DNA of 64,000 nucleotides from Nakamurella sp. A5-74 (lineage in GTDB: Bacteria; Actinomycetota; Actinomycetes; Mycobacteriales; Nakamurellaceae): assembly GCF_040438885.1 (NCBI RefSeq), contig NZ_CP159218.1, positions 2,046,001 through 2,110,000 on the forward strand, written 5' to 3'. Both the position numbers and the translations under genes were made by a program. Shown here piece after piece: positions 52,586 through 62,820 of this stretch (its first letter is position 1; each line of letters starts with the position of its first letter). The notes below the pieces were generated by a model. That model saw only the letters and a list, made by a program, of their open reading frames with translations, was not told the DNA's origin and did not search any database.

Positions 52586-53499
52586 GCGGCGCCGCCGTGC
52601 TGGGCGATGAACGCGGCGGCCGCGTCCAGATCGTCGGGGGTCTTGCACGCCAACGTCGCCACTCCCTTGAGTTCCCGCTTGGCCAGGCCGACCAGCGTGC
52701 CGGCGGGCGGCAGCTCCAACACCCCGGTGACCCCGAGCTCGGCGAAGGTCTTCATGCACAGGTCCCAGCGGACCGGGGAGGTGATCTGGGCCAGCAGCAG
52801 CTCGACGTACCGGGCGCCGTCGTCGACAACGCTGCCGTCGGAGTTCGTCAGCAGCGGGCGCACCGGGCGACCCGGGGCGAGGCGTCCGACGATGGGCGTC
52901 AGCTCGGCCTGGGCCGGCTGCATGAAGTGGGTGTGAAATGCGCCGGCGACCGGCAGCTGGATGACCCGGATGCCGTCCGGAGGGTCGGCGGCGAGCAGTG
53001 CGATGGCGTCGGCGGCGCCGGCCGCGACGATCTGGCCACCGCCGTTGACGTTGGCCCCCACCAGGTCCCGCTCAGCGAGCAGCTCCAGCACCCGTTCCGT
53101 GTCGGGGTTCATACAGGCCGCCATCGAGCTGGGGGACAGCATGCAGGCTGCAGCCATCGCGCGTCCGCGCCGGGCGGCCAGCGCGGTGGCGGTCGCGGCG
53201 TCCAACACGCCGGCGATCGCTGCGGCAGCGAGCTCGCCGACCGAGTGCCCGGCTGCGACAGCGGACGCGGGAATCTCCAGCTGGGTGGCGGCGATCAGCG
53301 CGGTGGCGACGACCAACGGTTGCGTCACCGCGGTGTCCTTGATCTCCTCGGCGTCGGCCTCGGTGCCCAGCTGGGTCAGGTTGAGCTCGGTGGACTGGGA
53401 GAACTCTGCGAGCAGGGCATCGACCCCGTCGAGTTCCAGCCACGGCGCGAGCATTCCGGGTTTCTGGGCGCCCTGTCCGGGCGCGACGATGGCGAGCAC
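52582..53499 (-). CDS. fabD: Malonyl-CoA:ACP transacylase
   Basis: This enzyme loads malonyl groups onto ACP. The 305 residues have the nucleophile S86 in AGHSVGELAAAA, the histidine in AGAFHTHFM, and the typical start LAIVAPGQGAQKPGML. The start is ambiguous: GTG 53499 gives the usual family N-terminus, while TTG 53511 would add four residues. It is the first gene of the FAS-II operon and overlaps fabH by 4 bases. Confidence 0.95.
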   Translation of the reverse strand: MLAIVAPGQGAQKPGMLAPWLELDGVDALLAEFSQSTELNLTQLGTEADAEEIKDTAVTQPLVVATALIAATQLEIPASAVAAGHSVGELAAAAIAGVLDAATATALAARRGRAMAAACMLSPSSMAACMNPDTERVLELLAERDLVGANVNGGGQIVAAGAADAIALLAADPPDGIRVIQLPVAGAFHTHFMQPAQAELTPIVGRLAPGRPVRPLLTNSDGSVVDDGARYVELLLAQITSPVRWDLCMKTFAELGVTGVLELPPAGTLVGLAKRELKGVATLACKTPDDLDAAAAFIAQHGGAA

Positions 53500-53567
53500 T
53501 CCGTCAGTCAATCAGCAATCGGACAGCGTCGAGCGTCCGGGTCGCTACCATTTCGTTACCAAGACAC

Positions 53568-53582
53568 TGTGGGAACCCCACA
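53568..53582. promoter_or_regulatory. Palindrome in the fabD upstream region
   Basis: TGTGGG-AAC-CCCACA is a perfect 6-3-6 inverted repeat about 69-83 bases upstream of the fabD start. It is a candidate site for the PucR-type regulator encoded next door. Confidence 0.5.
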
Positions 53583-53613
53583 AGTCACTTGGTCGGCATC
53601 GTCCATACGTGAT

Positions 53614-53740
53614 CGCGGTAGTGGTGGTCGCCAGGGCGTGGGGTTCGCGGTAGTGGCGGTCGTTTGGTCGGCGGGCCGCCGGGATCATTGCGACCGTAGG
53701 GTCCGCGAACGTCGGCCGTTGGCGACCGTAGGGTCCGCGA
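53614..53740. repeat. Two direct-repeat pairs between regulator and fabD
   Basis: A 17-base pair (CGCGGTAGTGGYGGTCG at 53614-53630 and 53646-53662) and a 19-base pair (GCGACCGTAGGGTCCGCGA at 53690-53708 and 53722-53740), each about 32 bases apart. These may be binding sites for the regulator or repeat expansion at its 3' end. Confidence 0.7.
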
Positions 53741-53749
53741 GGGTGGGGC

Positions 53750-54925
53750 TCAGCTGTCCAGGCGGCCGAGCACCAACGCGATGCGCAGCGCCAACTGGTC
53801 GCGGGCGACCCAGGGATCCAGGCCGGTGAGTTCGGCGACCCGGCGGAGGCGATACCGCACGGTGTTCGGATGGACGAACAGGGCCCGCGCTGCCGGCTCC
53901 AGGGAGCCGCCGTGGCCGAGGTAGGCATCCAGTGTCTCCACCAACGGCGAGGCGGAGCCATGCAGCGGGGCGAAAACGGTGCGGCGCAACCACTGCGCCG
54001 CCCGGGCATCCCCGTTGATCACCCGCTCGGAGACCAGTGCGGTGGCGTCCACGAGCCTCGGTGCATCGGGCCAGGCGGCGGCCACGTCGTGCCCGGCGAT
54101 CGCGTCGGCGGCGGAATCCACCGCCCCCGCCAGACCCTGGCCGATCGGGCCGCGCACGATGGTGCCATCGCCGAACAACTCGGACACGGCGTGGTCGGAG
54201 CTGTGCGGCTGACCGGCCATCAACAGGACCAACCGGGTGCCGTGGATGCCGGCCATCAGCGCACGTCGTCGTCGGCGCGCCCAGTCGCCTGCTGCCTCCA
54301 CCGCCCCCCGGTTGTCGCCGGGCGGGACCGACCCGACCACGGCCGCCGTCGGCGCCGTCGTGTCCCAGTCCAGGGTCGCAGCCTGCGAGGTGAGCTCGTC
54401 CAGCCGCTGACCCCGGACGATGCCGTCCACGACCGCGGCTTCGACCCTCGCGTCCCAGGACGACCGGGTCTCGGCTGCGGCCGCGTACACACTGGCCGCC
54501 GCGAACGCGACCTCACGGCTGTACCGCAGCAGCGACACCGACAGTGCCTGGTGTTCCTGCGGGGTCGAGGCGAGGGCCGGGAGCTGTTCGTCGGCGACGG
54601 TGATCGCCACCCGCACGAGCTCGACGGTGCGTCGCAGCGAGACGGCCCTGGTGAGGTCGCGGGGTGCGGTGCCGAACACCTGCTCGGTGAGCCGGGCGCT
54701 GGTGGAGGCTCCGGTGGCCCAGGTCACGTACCCGGAGATGCCGGCCTGCGCCACCAGGGTGACCCAGGATCGTTGGTCGGCGGGCAGGCTCCGGAACCAG
54801 GGCAGCCGGTCGTCCATCAGCGCCACCGCCCGGGTCGACAGCGCCGAAGCTGCGCGGTCGACCTTGCGCAACGTCTCAGCGCTCACGCCGGGGGCATCCG
54901 GCGCATCGACGAACGAGGGTTCCAC
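53750..54925 (-). CDS. PucR-family regulator of fatty-acid synthesis (FasR-like)
   Basis: The 391-residue protein ends in a PucR-type HTH: LVETLDAYLGHGGSLEPAAR, ALFVHPNTVRYRLRRVAELT, GLDPWVARDQLALRIALVLG. The N-terminal 300 residues are a GGDEF-like/signal domain of unknown ligand. The same type of gene lies upstream of fabD in Streptomyces (FasR, SCO2386), where it activates the fab operon. Start is GTG 54925. The gene is on the same strand as fabD with a 238-base gap holding palindromes and repeats. Confidence 0.9.
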   Translation of the reverse strand: MEPSFVDAPDAPGVSAETLRKVDRAASALSTRAVALMDDRLPWFRSLPADQRSWVTLVAQAGISGYVTWATGASTSARLTEQVFGTAPRDLTRAVSLRRTVELVRVAITVADEQLPALASTPQEHQALSVSLLRYSREVAFAAASVYAAAAETRSSWDARVEAAVVDGIVRGQRLDELTSQAATLDWDTTAPTAAVVGSVPPGDNRGAVEAAGDWARRRRRALMAGIHGTRLVLLMAGQPHSSDHAVSELFGDGTIVRGPIGQGLAGAVDSAADAIAGHDVAAAWPDAPRLVDATALVSERVINGDARAAQWLRRTVFAPLHGSASPLVETLDAYLGHGGSLEPAARALFVHPNTVRYRLRRVAELTGLDPWVARDQLALRIALVLGRLDS

Positions 54926-54945
54926 CCCGTCAGCCTGCCACGCAG

Positions 54946-54984
54946 CACGAGAGCCGGTCCCCGTGCGGGGGACCGGCTCTCGTG
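54946..54984 (-). terminator. Terminator of the cold-shock gene
   Basis: A perfect 17-base stem (54946-54962 with 54968-54984) with a 5-base loop lies between the cold-shock stop and the fasR-like start. Confidence 0.92.
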
Positions 54985-55009
54985 GCGTGTGGTGAGCGCT
55001 GCTCGGGGC

Positions 55010-55213
55010 TCAGGACAGCGTGACGTTCGCCGCCTGCGGACCCTTGGGGGACTGCTCGACCTCGTAGGAGACCGCCTGACCCTCCTCGAGGGACCGGTAA
55101 CCGCCACCGTCGATGGAGCTGTAGTGGACGAAGACGTCCGGCGATCCGTCCTCGGGCGAGATGAAGCCGTAGCCCTTTTCAGCGTTGAACCATTTGACCG
55201 AACCCTGTGCCAT
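55010..55213 (-). CDS. cspA: Cold-shock protein
   Basis: The 67-residue RNA chaperone begins [20 protein letters not shown] and contains DVFVHYSSI. Both RNA-binding motifs (KGYGFI and VFVHY) are intact, so it should bind single-stranded RNA or DNA. ATG at 55213 has GGGAGC upstream. A long leader region (up to 300 bases) precedes it, as expected for cold-shock genes. It is followed by a strong terminator. Confidence 0.96.
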   Translation of the reverse strand: MAQGSVKWFNAEKGYGFISPEDGSPDVFVHYSSIDGGGYRSLEEGQAVSYEVEQSPKGPQAANVTLS

Positions 55214-55516
55214 GCGTGCTCCCGGAGCGTGCTGTGCAGGGCCTACGGCCCCGCAACGATCAACGTCCTGATGACCTGCCCATCCGGACGGCTGTCTCCC
55301 GACCGGCACGAAGACCGGAGACGTGGGGGGACAACACGCGTGAAGGTACAACTCGCGCAGGACGTTTGGGGAGGTCTCGGGGCCTCCCGGAGGCAGACCG
55401 TGACCACATCGTCACCAATGGATGGACGGCACACGTCCGGCCGGAGAAGGGTCGTGGTGGGCAGCTCCCTCTCGGGAGCCACCCGCCACGTCCACCGCGG
55501 TGCGATCACCGACGGC
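55214..55516. other. Leader region of the cold-shock gene
   Basis: This 303-base region between aceE and the cold-shock gene contains no supported ORF. It is probably the promoter and structured leader of the cold-shock message. I see no obvious aceE terminator with a T-tract. Confidence 0.45.
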
Positions 55517-58360
55517 TCAGGACTCGCCGCCGGCATTGCCGGAGGTACCGGCGGTCACGTCGGACAGCTGGTACTTCTCGGCAGCCTCCGCCGCCGCCCC
55601 CGCGCGGTATTCGCCGCGTCGTTCCAGCGCCGACAGCGTCGCCACGACCATCGACGGCCCATCGATGAGGAAGTGCCTGCGGGCTGCGGCCCTGGTGTCG
55701 GAGAAGCCGAAGCCGTCCGCTCCCAATGCCACGTAGTCGCCGGGCACCCAGGGTGCGATCTGGTTCTGCACCGCGCGCTGGTAGTCGCTCGAGGCGACCA
55801 CCGGACCGGGCGCGTCCTGCAGCGCGCTGGTCACGTACGGGGTGCCGTGGTCGCCGGCCGGATCCAGCAGCCGGGCCCGTTCGATGACCTCGGCGTCCCG
55901 GCGCAGCTCGGTCCAGCTGGTGACGGACCAGACGTCGGCCGCGACGTTCCAGTCCGTCGCGAGAAGTTCCTGGGCCTCCAGGGCCCAGCGCACCCCGACA
56001 CCGGAGGCGAGCAACTGGGACCGCGCCCGCCCGTCGGTCTCGGCGGCCGGAGCGAGCCGGTACATGCCCTTGAGAAGCCCGGCGGTGTCCAGACCCTCGG
56101 GCTCCGCCGGCTGCTGGTAGGGCTCGTTGTACATGGTGATGTAGTAGAAGACGTCCTCGCCGTGCGGGTGCTGCTCGTCGCGCCCGCCCTCGCCGTACAT
56201 CCGGCGCAGGCCGTCCTTCACGATGTGGGCGATCTCGTAGCCGTAGGCCGGGTCGTATGCCACCACGTGCGGCATGGTCGCGGCCAGCAGGTGCGAGTGA
56301 CCGTCGGCGTGCTGCAGGCCCTCACCGGTGAGAGTGGTGCGGCCGGCCGTCGCGCCGAGGACGAAGCCGCGACCCATCTGGTCGCCCGCGGCCCACAGGC
56401 CGTCGCCGGTCCGCTGGAACCCGAACATCGAGTAGAAGATGTACATCGGGATCATCGGCTTGCCGTGCGTCGCGTACGCCGTCGACACTGCGGTGAACGT
56501 CGCCACCGAACCGGCCTCGTTGATGCCCTCGTGCAGGATGACGCCCTGCTCGGATTCCTTGTACGCCAGCATGAGATTGGCGTCGACGGCGGTGTAGAGC
56601 TGGCCGGAGGGGTTGTAGATCTTCTGCGTCGGGAAGAACCCGTCCATGCCGAAGGTGCGGGCCTCGTCCGGGATGATCGGCACGATCCGGTCGCCGATCG
56701 CCTTGTCCTTGAACAGGTCGCGGACCAGGCGGACGAACGCCATCGTGGTGGCGACCTCCTGCTTGCCGGAGCCCCTGCGGACACCCTCGAACGCCTTGGC
56801 GTCCGGATCGGCCAGCGCGGGTGCGGTGACCCGACGCGAGGGTATGAAGCCACCCAGCTTGGAACGACGCTGTTTGAGGTAGGCGATCTCGGCGGCAGCA
56901 TCACCCGGGTGGTAGTAGGGCGGCTGGTAGGGATCTTCGTCCAGCTGGGCGTCCGTCACCGGGATGTGCAGCTCGTCGCGGAAGGACTTCAGGTTGTCGA
57001 GGGTCAGCTTCTTCATCTGATGGGTCGCATTGCGACCCTCGAAGGAGGAGCCCAGGTGGTAGCCCTTGATGGTCTTGGCCAGGATGACCGTCGGCTGACC
57101 GACGTGCTCGGTGGCAGCCTGGTACGCGGCATAGACCTTGCGGTAGTCGTGACCACCGCGCTTGAGGTTCCAGATGTCGGCATCCGACATCTGGGCCACC
57201 ATCGACTTGGTGCGGGGATCCCGTCCGAAGAAGTGCTCTCGGACGTAGGCACCGTCGTTGGCCTTGTACGTCTGGTAGTCACCGTCGGCGGTGGAGTTCA
57301 TCAGGTTCACCAGGGCGCCGTCACGATCGGCGCGCAGCAGGGAGTCCCATTCACGGCCCCAGATGACCTTGATGACGTTCCAGCCGGCACCGCGGAAGAA
57401 TGCCTCGAGCTCCTGGATGATCTTGCCGTTTCCGCGCACCGGACCGTCCAACCGCTGCAGGTTGCAGTTGATGACGTAGGTCAGGTTGTCCAGACCGTCG
57501 ACGGCGGCGACGTGGATCAGGCCGCGGGATTCCGGTTCGTCCAGCTCGCCGTCACCCAGGAACGCCCAGACGTGTTGCTGGCTGGTGTCCTTGATCCCGC
57601 GGTGGTGCAGGTATCGGTTGACCCTGGCCTGGGCGATGGCGTTCATCGGGCCGAGCCCCATCGACACGGTGGGGAACTCCCAGAAGTCCGGCATCAGGCG
57701 CGGGTGCGGGTAGCTGGGGATGCCGCCGCCCGGATGGCTGGCCTCCTGACGGAAACCGTCCAGATCATTGCCGGACAGTCGGCCTTCCAGGAAGGCGCGG
57801 GCGTACATGCCGGGGGAGGCATGACCCTGGAAGAAGATGTGGTCGCCGCCTCCCGGATGGTCCTTGCCGCGGAAGAAGTGGTTGAAGCCGACCTCGTACA
57901 GGCTCGCGGAGCTGGCGTAGGTGGAGATGTGCCCGCCGACCCCGATCCCGGGCCGCTGCGCACGGTGCACCATGACGGCCGCGTTCCAGCGGATCCAGGC
58001 CCGGTAGCGCCGCTCGATCTCCTCGTCGCCCGGGAAGACCGGCTCCGCCGAGGTCGGGATGGTGTTGAGGTAGTCGGTGGTGATCAGCGCAGGCAGGCCG
58101 ACGTGCTGCTCACGGGCTCTGGCCAGCAATCGCTGCATCAGGTACCTGGCGCGCTGCCGACCACCGGTGGACACCAGGGAGTCGAAGGAGTCCAACCATT
58201 CCTCGGTCTCCTCCGGATCCAGATCGGGCAGCTGCGCGGCCAGGCCGTCGATCAGGCTGGTGTGCAGCTCGGGGCCGTCGCCGACGGTGGCTCCCCCGAC
58301 GCGGGGACTGCCGTTCTGCGAGATGGAAGCTACGGACACGGAAGGCACGGACTCGGCCAA
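55517..58360 (-). CDS. aceE: Pyruvate dehydrogenase E1 component, homodimeric
   Basis: This thiamine-diphosphate enzyme decarboxylates pyruvate and acetylates the lipoyl group of E2. The 947 residues are full length for AceE. Visible parts: [28 protein letters not shown], the TPP motif [10 protein letters not shown] followed by [14 protein letters not shown], and the C-terminal [17 protein letters not shown] at 58360 is a convincing start, with GAGGAG 5 bases upstream. It diverges from the DUF3052 and ahpE genes, as in mycobacteria. Its partner needs the lipoyl groups made by lipA/lipB in this window. Confidence 0.97.
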   Translation of the reverse strand: MAESVPSVSVASISQNGSPRVGGATVGDGPELHTSLIDGLAAQLPDLDPEETEEWLDSFDSLVSTGGRQRARYLMQRLLARAREQHVGLPALITTDYLNTIPTSAEPVFPGDEEIERRYRAWIRWNAAVMVHRAQRPGIGVGGHISTYASSASLYEVGFNHFFRGKDHPGGGDHIFFQGHASPGMYARAFLEGRLSGNDLDGFRQEASHPGGGIPSYPHPRLMPDFWEFPTVSMGLGPMNAIAQARVNRYLHHRGIKDTSQQHVWAFLGDGELDEPESRGLIHVAAVDGLDNLTYVINCNLQRLDGPVRGNGKIIQELEAFFRGAGWNVIKVIWGREWDSLLRADRDGALVNLMNSTADGDYQTYKANDGAYVREHFFGRDPRTKSMVAQMSDADIWNLKRGGHDYRKVYAAYQAATEHVGQPTVILAKTIKGYHLGSSFEGRNATHQMKKLTLDNLKSFRDELHIPVTDAQLDEDPYQPPYYHPGDAAAEIAYLKQRRSKLGGFIPSRRVTAPALADPDAKAFEGVRRGSGKQEVATTMAFVRLVRDLFKDKAIGDRIVPIIPDEARTFGMDGFFPTQKIYNPSGQLYTAVDANLMLAYKESEQGVILHEGINEAGSVATFTAVSTAYATHGKPMIPMYIFYSMFGFQRTGDGLWAAGDQMGRGFVLGATAGRTTLTGEGLQHADGHSHLLAATMPHVVAYDPAYGYEIAHIVKDGLRRMYGEGGRDEQHPHGEDVFYYITMYNEPYQQPAEPEGLDTAGLLKGMYRLAPAAETDGRARSQLLASGVGVRWALEAQELLATDWNVAADVWSVTSWTELRRDAEVIERARLLDPAGDHGTPYVTSALQDAPGPVVASSDYQRAVQNQIAPWVPGDYVALGADGFGFSDTRAAARRHFLIDGPSMVVATLSALERRGEYRAGAAAEAAEKYQLSDVTAGTSGNAGGES

Positions 58361-58753
58361 GGGATCTCCTCGTCACCCCGGGGCCGGACCCGGTGATCGC
58401 CGGTGGCCCCTGGATCGTGACCCGGCTGCCAGGTCGGAGCCGAACTGTGTCGGCTCCGGCACGTCGATCAGGGTTGCGATCGTGGCGGCGGGCGTGATGG
58501 CGGACAGTACGAGAGGCAACCCGTGGCGGCGGTGCCCTACTGGTGGGTAACCAACGGGGTCGTTCGCGCCGAACTGCTCTCGGTGTCCATTGTCCCCCAT
58601 CCCGGCACCGCCGCGACGCCGGGCCGACTTCCGTCGGGGCACCCTGCACGCTTAGGGTGTGCGAGAGCCGGAACCGCGGAGCCCCGGGCGCCGTGCCCCG
58701 GTCAACCGTCCGCCGCCCGTCCGGGGTTGCGGGATCGAAGGGACTGGATAGAC
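58361..58753. other. Divergent control region, aceE / DUF3052 gene
   Basis: This 393-base region has no supported gene. On the plus strand TAGGGT at 58653-58658 is a plausible -10 for the DUF3052 gene, giving a leader of about 90 bases. The aceE start has its own good ribosome site (GAGGAG), so aceE also has a leader. Confidence 0.45.
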
Positions 58754-59194
58754 GTGGGCGCAGGCTCCACCGAGGTGGAAGCGATCGTCGGCCGACTGGG
58801 ACTGACCCAGGGCGACATCGTGGGGGAGATGGGATACGACGAGGACGTCGATCACGATCTGCGTGACGCGGTCGCCGACTTCACCGGCGAAGAACTCATC
58901 GATCTCGATGACCAGTCGATCGACCAGGTCGTGGATGCTGGGCTGCTCTGGTGGCGCGACGCCGACGGAGACCTCACCGACGCGCTGGTGGACAGCCTGA
59001 CGCTGCTGGCCGACGACGGGGCGATCCTGTTGATCAGCCCGAAGACCGGTCGGGACGGCTACGTCGAGTCCAGCGACATCTCGGAGGCGGCGCAGACCGC
59101 TGGGATGTCCCAGACCACCAGCGTCGGCGGCACCCAGGACTGGATGATCACCCGGTTGTCCCGCCCGCGCGCACCGCGTCAGCCGCGGCACTGA
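58754..59194 (+). CDS. DUF3052 family protein
   Basis: The 146-residue protein shows the DUF3052 pattern: GRLGLTQGDIVGEMGYDEDV, AGLLWWRDADGDLTDALVDS, LLISPKTGRDGYVESSDISE and AAQTAGMSQTTS. It has the outline of a small Rossmann-like methyltransferase fold without an obvious cofactor motif. The function is unknown. GTG at 58754 has AAGGGA upstream. The order aceE (divergent)-DUF3052-ahpE is conserved in actinobacteria. Its stop codon lies inside the first unit of a 13-base tandem array. Confidence 0.9.
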   Translation: MGAGSTEVEAIVGRLGLTQGDIVGEMGYDEDVDHDLRDAVADFTGEELIDLDDQSIDQVVDAGLLWWRDADGDLTDALVDSLTLLADDGAILLISPKTGRDGYVESSDISEAAQTAGMSQTTSVGGTQDWMITRLSRPRAPRQPRH

Positions 59195-59289
59195 GCTGCG
59201 GCACTCGGCCGCGGCACTGAGCTGCGGTACCGATCTGCGGCACTGAGCTGCCTCACTGATCTGGGGTACCGATCTGCCGCACTGAGTTG
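59186..59289. repeat. Tandem array, 8 x 13 bp
   Basis: Eight 13-base units of the type CGGCACTGAGCTG (variants CGGTACCGATCTG and others) start at the DUF3052 stop codon and run to the ahpE start region. Each unit is imperfect, indicating an older array. It also contains the possible TTG start of ahpE in its last unit. Confidence 0.9.
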
Positions 59290-59778
59290 CGTCCATCGAC
59301 CGAGGAGCCCGTCATCACCCTCTCCGTGGGCGACATCGCGCCCGATTTCACCCTGCCCGATCCCGCCAAAACGCCGGTCACCCTCTCGTCGTTCGTCGGC
59401 GAGAAGGCGGTGCTGCTGGTCTTCTACCCGTTCGCCTTCTCCGGCATCTGCACCGGCGAGCTGTGTGCAGTGCGCGACGAGCTGCAGACCTTCCAGAACG
59501 GCCGCGTCCAGGTGCTCGCCATCTCGACCGATCCGACCTACGCCCTCAAGGCCTGGGCCGAGGCGCAGGGGTTCGACTTCCCGCTGCTGAGCGACTTCTG
59601 GCCGCACGGCGCCGTGTCGAAGGCCTACGGCAGCTTCCACGAGCAGGCCGGGATGGCGGTCCGCGGCACGTTCCTGGTCGGTGTCGACGGCCGGATCGCC
59701 TTCGCCGAGGTCAACGGACCCGGCGAACCGCGGGACCAGGCTGCTTGGAAGCGCGCGATCGACGCCCTGCCTGTCTGA
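59287..59778 (+). CDS. ahpE: Peroxiredoxin AhpE
   Basis: This one-Cys-type peroxiredoxin reduces peroxides. The 163 residues match AhpE: FYPFAFSGICTGELCAVRDE with peroxidatic C55 (and an extra C60), and FPLLSDFWPHGAVSKAYGSF. The second cysteine replaces an Asp that follows ICQGEL in M. tuberculosis AhpE. The start is uncertain: GAGGAG at 59302-59307 is followed by CCC-GTC-ATC with no normal start codon at the right spacing. I used TTG 59287; GTG 59326 would be the only other option and would cut the first strand. It is cytosolic. Confidence 0.88.
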   Translation: MRPSTEEPVITLSVGDIAPDFTLPDPAKTPVTLSSFVGEKAVLLVFYPFAFSGICTGELCAVRDELQTFQNGRVQVLAISTDPTYALKAWAEAQGFDFPLLSDFWPHGAVSKAYGSFHEQAGMAVRGTFLVGVDGRIAFAEVNGPGEPRDQAAWKRAIDALPV

Positions 59779-59917
59779 TCCTGCCCGTCTGATCCGGACC
59801 GGTTCGGGCGTTCGCGGGATCGGACGCCGGGCCGTTACCCTGTAGCCCGTTCGACACCGCCGGTACTGCCGGCTGCAGGACATCAGGGGCGCGTAGCTCA
59901 GCGGAAGAGCACCCGGT

Positions 59918-60604
<687 letters not shown>

Positions 60605-60607
<3 letters not shown>

Positions 60608-60639
60608 ACGATCGTATGATTGCGTCATACGGCTGTATG
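60605..60639. promoter_or_regulatory. Twin operators between reductase and tetR genes
   Basis: CATACGA-TCGTATG (60605-60618, perfect) and CATAC-GGCT-GTATG (60626-60639) are two palindromes spaced 21 bases centre to centre, on the same face of the helix. They overlap both starts and are likely TetR operators. Confidence 0.8.
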
Positions 60640-60657
60640 GTACACACTGTGCCGACC

Positions 60658-61239
60658 ATGACAAGTGCTACAGCGCCATCACCTCGGCCCGCACGGCGCG
60701 CCGTGGATCGACGGGACGAACTGGCCGACGTCGTCCTGGATCTGACGGCTGCGAGGGGCCTCGACGCCGTCTCGGTACGTGAGGTGGCAACTGCTGCCGG
60801 GGTCTCGATCGGTACGGTTCAGCACCATTTCGGCACCAAGGACGCATTGCTGCTCGCAGCGTTCGAGCGGATGGTGCAGTCAACCCGTGACCGGGTGGCG
60901 GCGGTGTCGACGGCCGGTACCCAGGCCGCGCGGATCGCGCGGGTGCTGGGTCAGCTGCTGCCGCTCGACGACCAGCGGGACCGCGAAGCCAGGGTCTATC
61001 TGGCCTTCGCGGCCCGAGCGGCCAGCACCCCGACGCTGGCGGCCGTCCAGTCCGCGTTGCTGTCCGAGTTGCGCGCCGAGTTGGCCGCCGTGTTGGGCGG
61101 ACGCGCGGCCGTCGAGCGCGCGACCCTGCTGCTGGCTCTCGTCGACGGCTTGGCGCTGCAGCAGGTGAGTTCCGCGGTCCCGCTGGACGCGGGCACTCTG
61201 CGGCGCGTGCTGGCGCGGGCGGTCGACGCGGTTCTCTGA
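60658..61239 (+). CDS. TetR-family transcriptional regulator
   Basis: The 193-residue protein has an N-terminal HTH (RRDELADVVLDLTAARGLDA, VSVREVATAAGVSIGTVQHH, FGTKDALLLAAFERM) and a C-terminal helical domain. Start is ATG 60658; ATG 60637 lies inside the operator. It diverges from the reductase gene, which it probably represses together with itself. Confidence 0.9.
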   Translation: MTSATAPSPRPARRAVDRRDELADVVLDLTAARGLDAVSVREVATAAGVSIGTVQHHFGTKDALLLAAFERMVQSTRDRVAAVSTAGTQAARIARVLGQLLPLDDQRDREARVYLAFAARAASTPTLAAVQSALLSELRAELAAVLGGRAAVERATLLLALVDGLALQQVSSAVPLDAGTLRRVLARAVDAVL

Positions 61240-61544
61240 GGCTCGTGATCTGTTGCGGTGGAACGGATCTGCGTTGGCGTTGGGGCGAGGAGTACCGAGT
61301 TCGGGGTGATCGTTGCCGACACCCGTCACTTGCTGGGAGCTCCTCCGCGAGCATCACGATGATGCCGCTGGGGCCTCTGGAGGGTGGCGGGCATCTGTCG
61401 GATGCCGGCGAGCTGCGCCTCGGCTCGAATTGCCGATGCTCAACACATCGCTCTGCGGCAGACTACGTCGCATGCAGCAGCGCCCGTCCGACAGCAGCGC
61501 CCGTCCAACAGCAGCGCCCGTCCAACAGCAGAGACCAGGAAATC
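61240..61544. repeat. Gene-free region with 3 x 17 bp array
   Basis: This 305-base region has no supported gene. Its last part holds three 17-base units (GCAGCGCCCGTCCRACA at 61477-61493, 61494-61510, 61511-61527), ending 17 bases before the next start. Its composition is less GC-rich before 61470. Confidence 0.8.
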
Positions 61545-62048
61545 GTGGTGCTGTGCGGACGGTCACTCTCCGGAAAGAGCACCCTCGCTCGTCAGTTGGC
61601 CGATGCCCTGCCGGCAACGGTGATCGCGTTGGACCACCTCAATGCGGAGCGCGGTCTGAGCAGTGGGGCAGGGATCCCGCTGACGGAATGGGGGCGCACC
61701 CACGAGATCGCGCACGACAGGACCCGGACCGAATTGCTGGCCGGCAGATCGGTGGTCGTCGATGACACCAGCTCGCCGCGGTTCTTGCGTGACCGGTGGC
61801 GGGATGTGGGTCGCGAAGCGGCTGTCCCGGTGACGCTGGTGTATCTGGACACTCCGATCGAGGTGTCCGCAGCCAGACACGCGGTGAATCGGTCGGACCC
61901 GGTGAGACCTGATGTTGCCGACCGGGTTCTGCGAGATCACCTCGACGGATTCGAGCCGCCGGAGCTTGACGAGGATGCAATCCGGGTGGCATTCGGCTCT
62001 CCGGAGGGCATCGAGGTTCTTCTGCGACGCATCAGGGTCCGGAGATGA
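61545..62048 (+). CDS. Small P-loop ATPase/kinase
   Basis: The 167-residue protein starts at GTG 61545 with AGGAAA upstream. It has a Walker A loop (CGRSLSGKSTLARQLADAL), the Asp-rich second strand VVVDDTSSPRFLRDRW and PVTLVYLDTPIEVSAARHAV, which resemble AAA_33-type small-molecule kinases (e.g. aminoglycoside or shikimate-like P-loop kinases). The substrate is unknown. Its stop overlaps the HAD gene start by 4 bases, so the pair may act on the same phosphorylated compound. Confidence 0.85.
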   Translation: MVLCGRSLSGKSTLARQLADALPATVIALDHLNAERGLSSGAGIPLTEWGRTHEIAHDRTRTELLAGRSVVVDDTSSPRFLRDRWRDVGREAAVPVTLVYLDTPIEVSAARHAVNRSDPVRPDVADRVLRDHLDGFEPPELDEDAIRVAFGSPEGIEVLLRRIRVRR

Positions 62049-62749
62049 GCAGTTGCACGGTGTTCTGGGACTTCGACGGCACCCTTGCCTCTCGTGAGGG
62101 CACCTGGGCGAGCATTCTTCTCGAAGCAGTGCACGAGGTCGACCCGACCGGTGGGACCTCTGTCGATGAGTTGGCCGCCGTTGTCGACAAGGGGTTTCCC
62201 GACCACGGTCCGAGCGGGCTTCGGTTCTACCCCAGTGCATCAGCGTGGTGGAGCGCCACGTCGACCGTCCTTCGCGATGCATGTCGGCACGCCGGGATCA
62301 GTGATTCGACCGCGGCTCGCGCTGCGGATGCAGTCCCACAGATCTACTACCGGCCCCGGAGTTGGTCCGTGCTGCCCGGCGCGGTCGCAGCGCTGCGGGC
62401 AACGGTCCGAGCAGGTCTGCACAATGTCGTGCTGAGCAATCACGCACCCGAGCTTCCGCAACTGGTCGCCGATCTCGGCCTTGAGCCGTACCTCTGGCGG
62501 ACCCTCACCAGCGCGGCACTCGGGGTCGAGAAGCCGGATCCGGAGATCTTCCGATTGGCCCAGCGCATCTGTGCAGCCTCCCCCGACAGCTGGATGGTGG
62601 GTGACAACCCCAACGTCGATGTCGAGGGAGCCAGGACAGTCGGAATGCGCGCACTTCTGGTGCATCGGGTCGTGGAGGACACACCCGCACGGTCACTCAT
62701 CAGTGCAGCCGGGTTGGTGGTTCGGGCCTGCGGGCACCGCGAATCCTGA
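62045..62749 (+). CDS. HAD-superfamily hydrolase
   Basis: The 234-residue phosphatase has the HAD motifs: motif I FWDFDGTLAS, motif II VVLSNHAP, motif III lysine in GVEKPDPEIF and motif IV WMVGDNPNVDVEGA. A helical cap lies between motifs I and II (subclass I). The substrate is unknown. ATG 62045 overlaps the upstream kinase stop by 4 bases. Confidence 0.92.
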   Translation: MSSCTVFWDFDGTLASREGTWASILLEAVHEVDPTGGTSVDELAAVVDKGFPDHGPSGLRFYPSASAWWSATSTVLRDACRHAGISDSTAARAADAVPQIYYRPRSWSVLPGAVAALRATVRAGLHNVVLSNHAPELPQLVADLGLEPYLWRTLTSAALGVEKPDPEIFRLAQRICAASPDSWMVGDNPNVDVEGARTVGMRALLVHRVVEDTPARSLISAAGLVVRACGHRES

Positions 62750-62820
62750 ACCCGGCCAGCCGGGCACTGTATCGACCGCCCGCCGAAGCGCGATGGCACG
62801 CACCCTCGGCCGAGCCACGC

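Noticed and set aside
53870-58396. 1508-codon plus-strand frame over the fasR-like gene, csp and aceE
   Set aside because: It crosses three real genes on the other strand and a strong terminator; a shadow frame.
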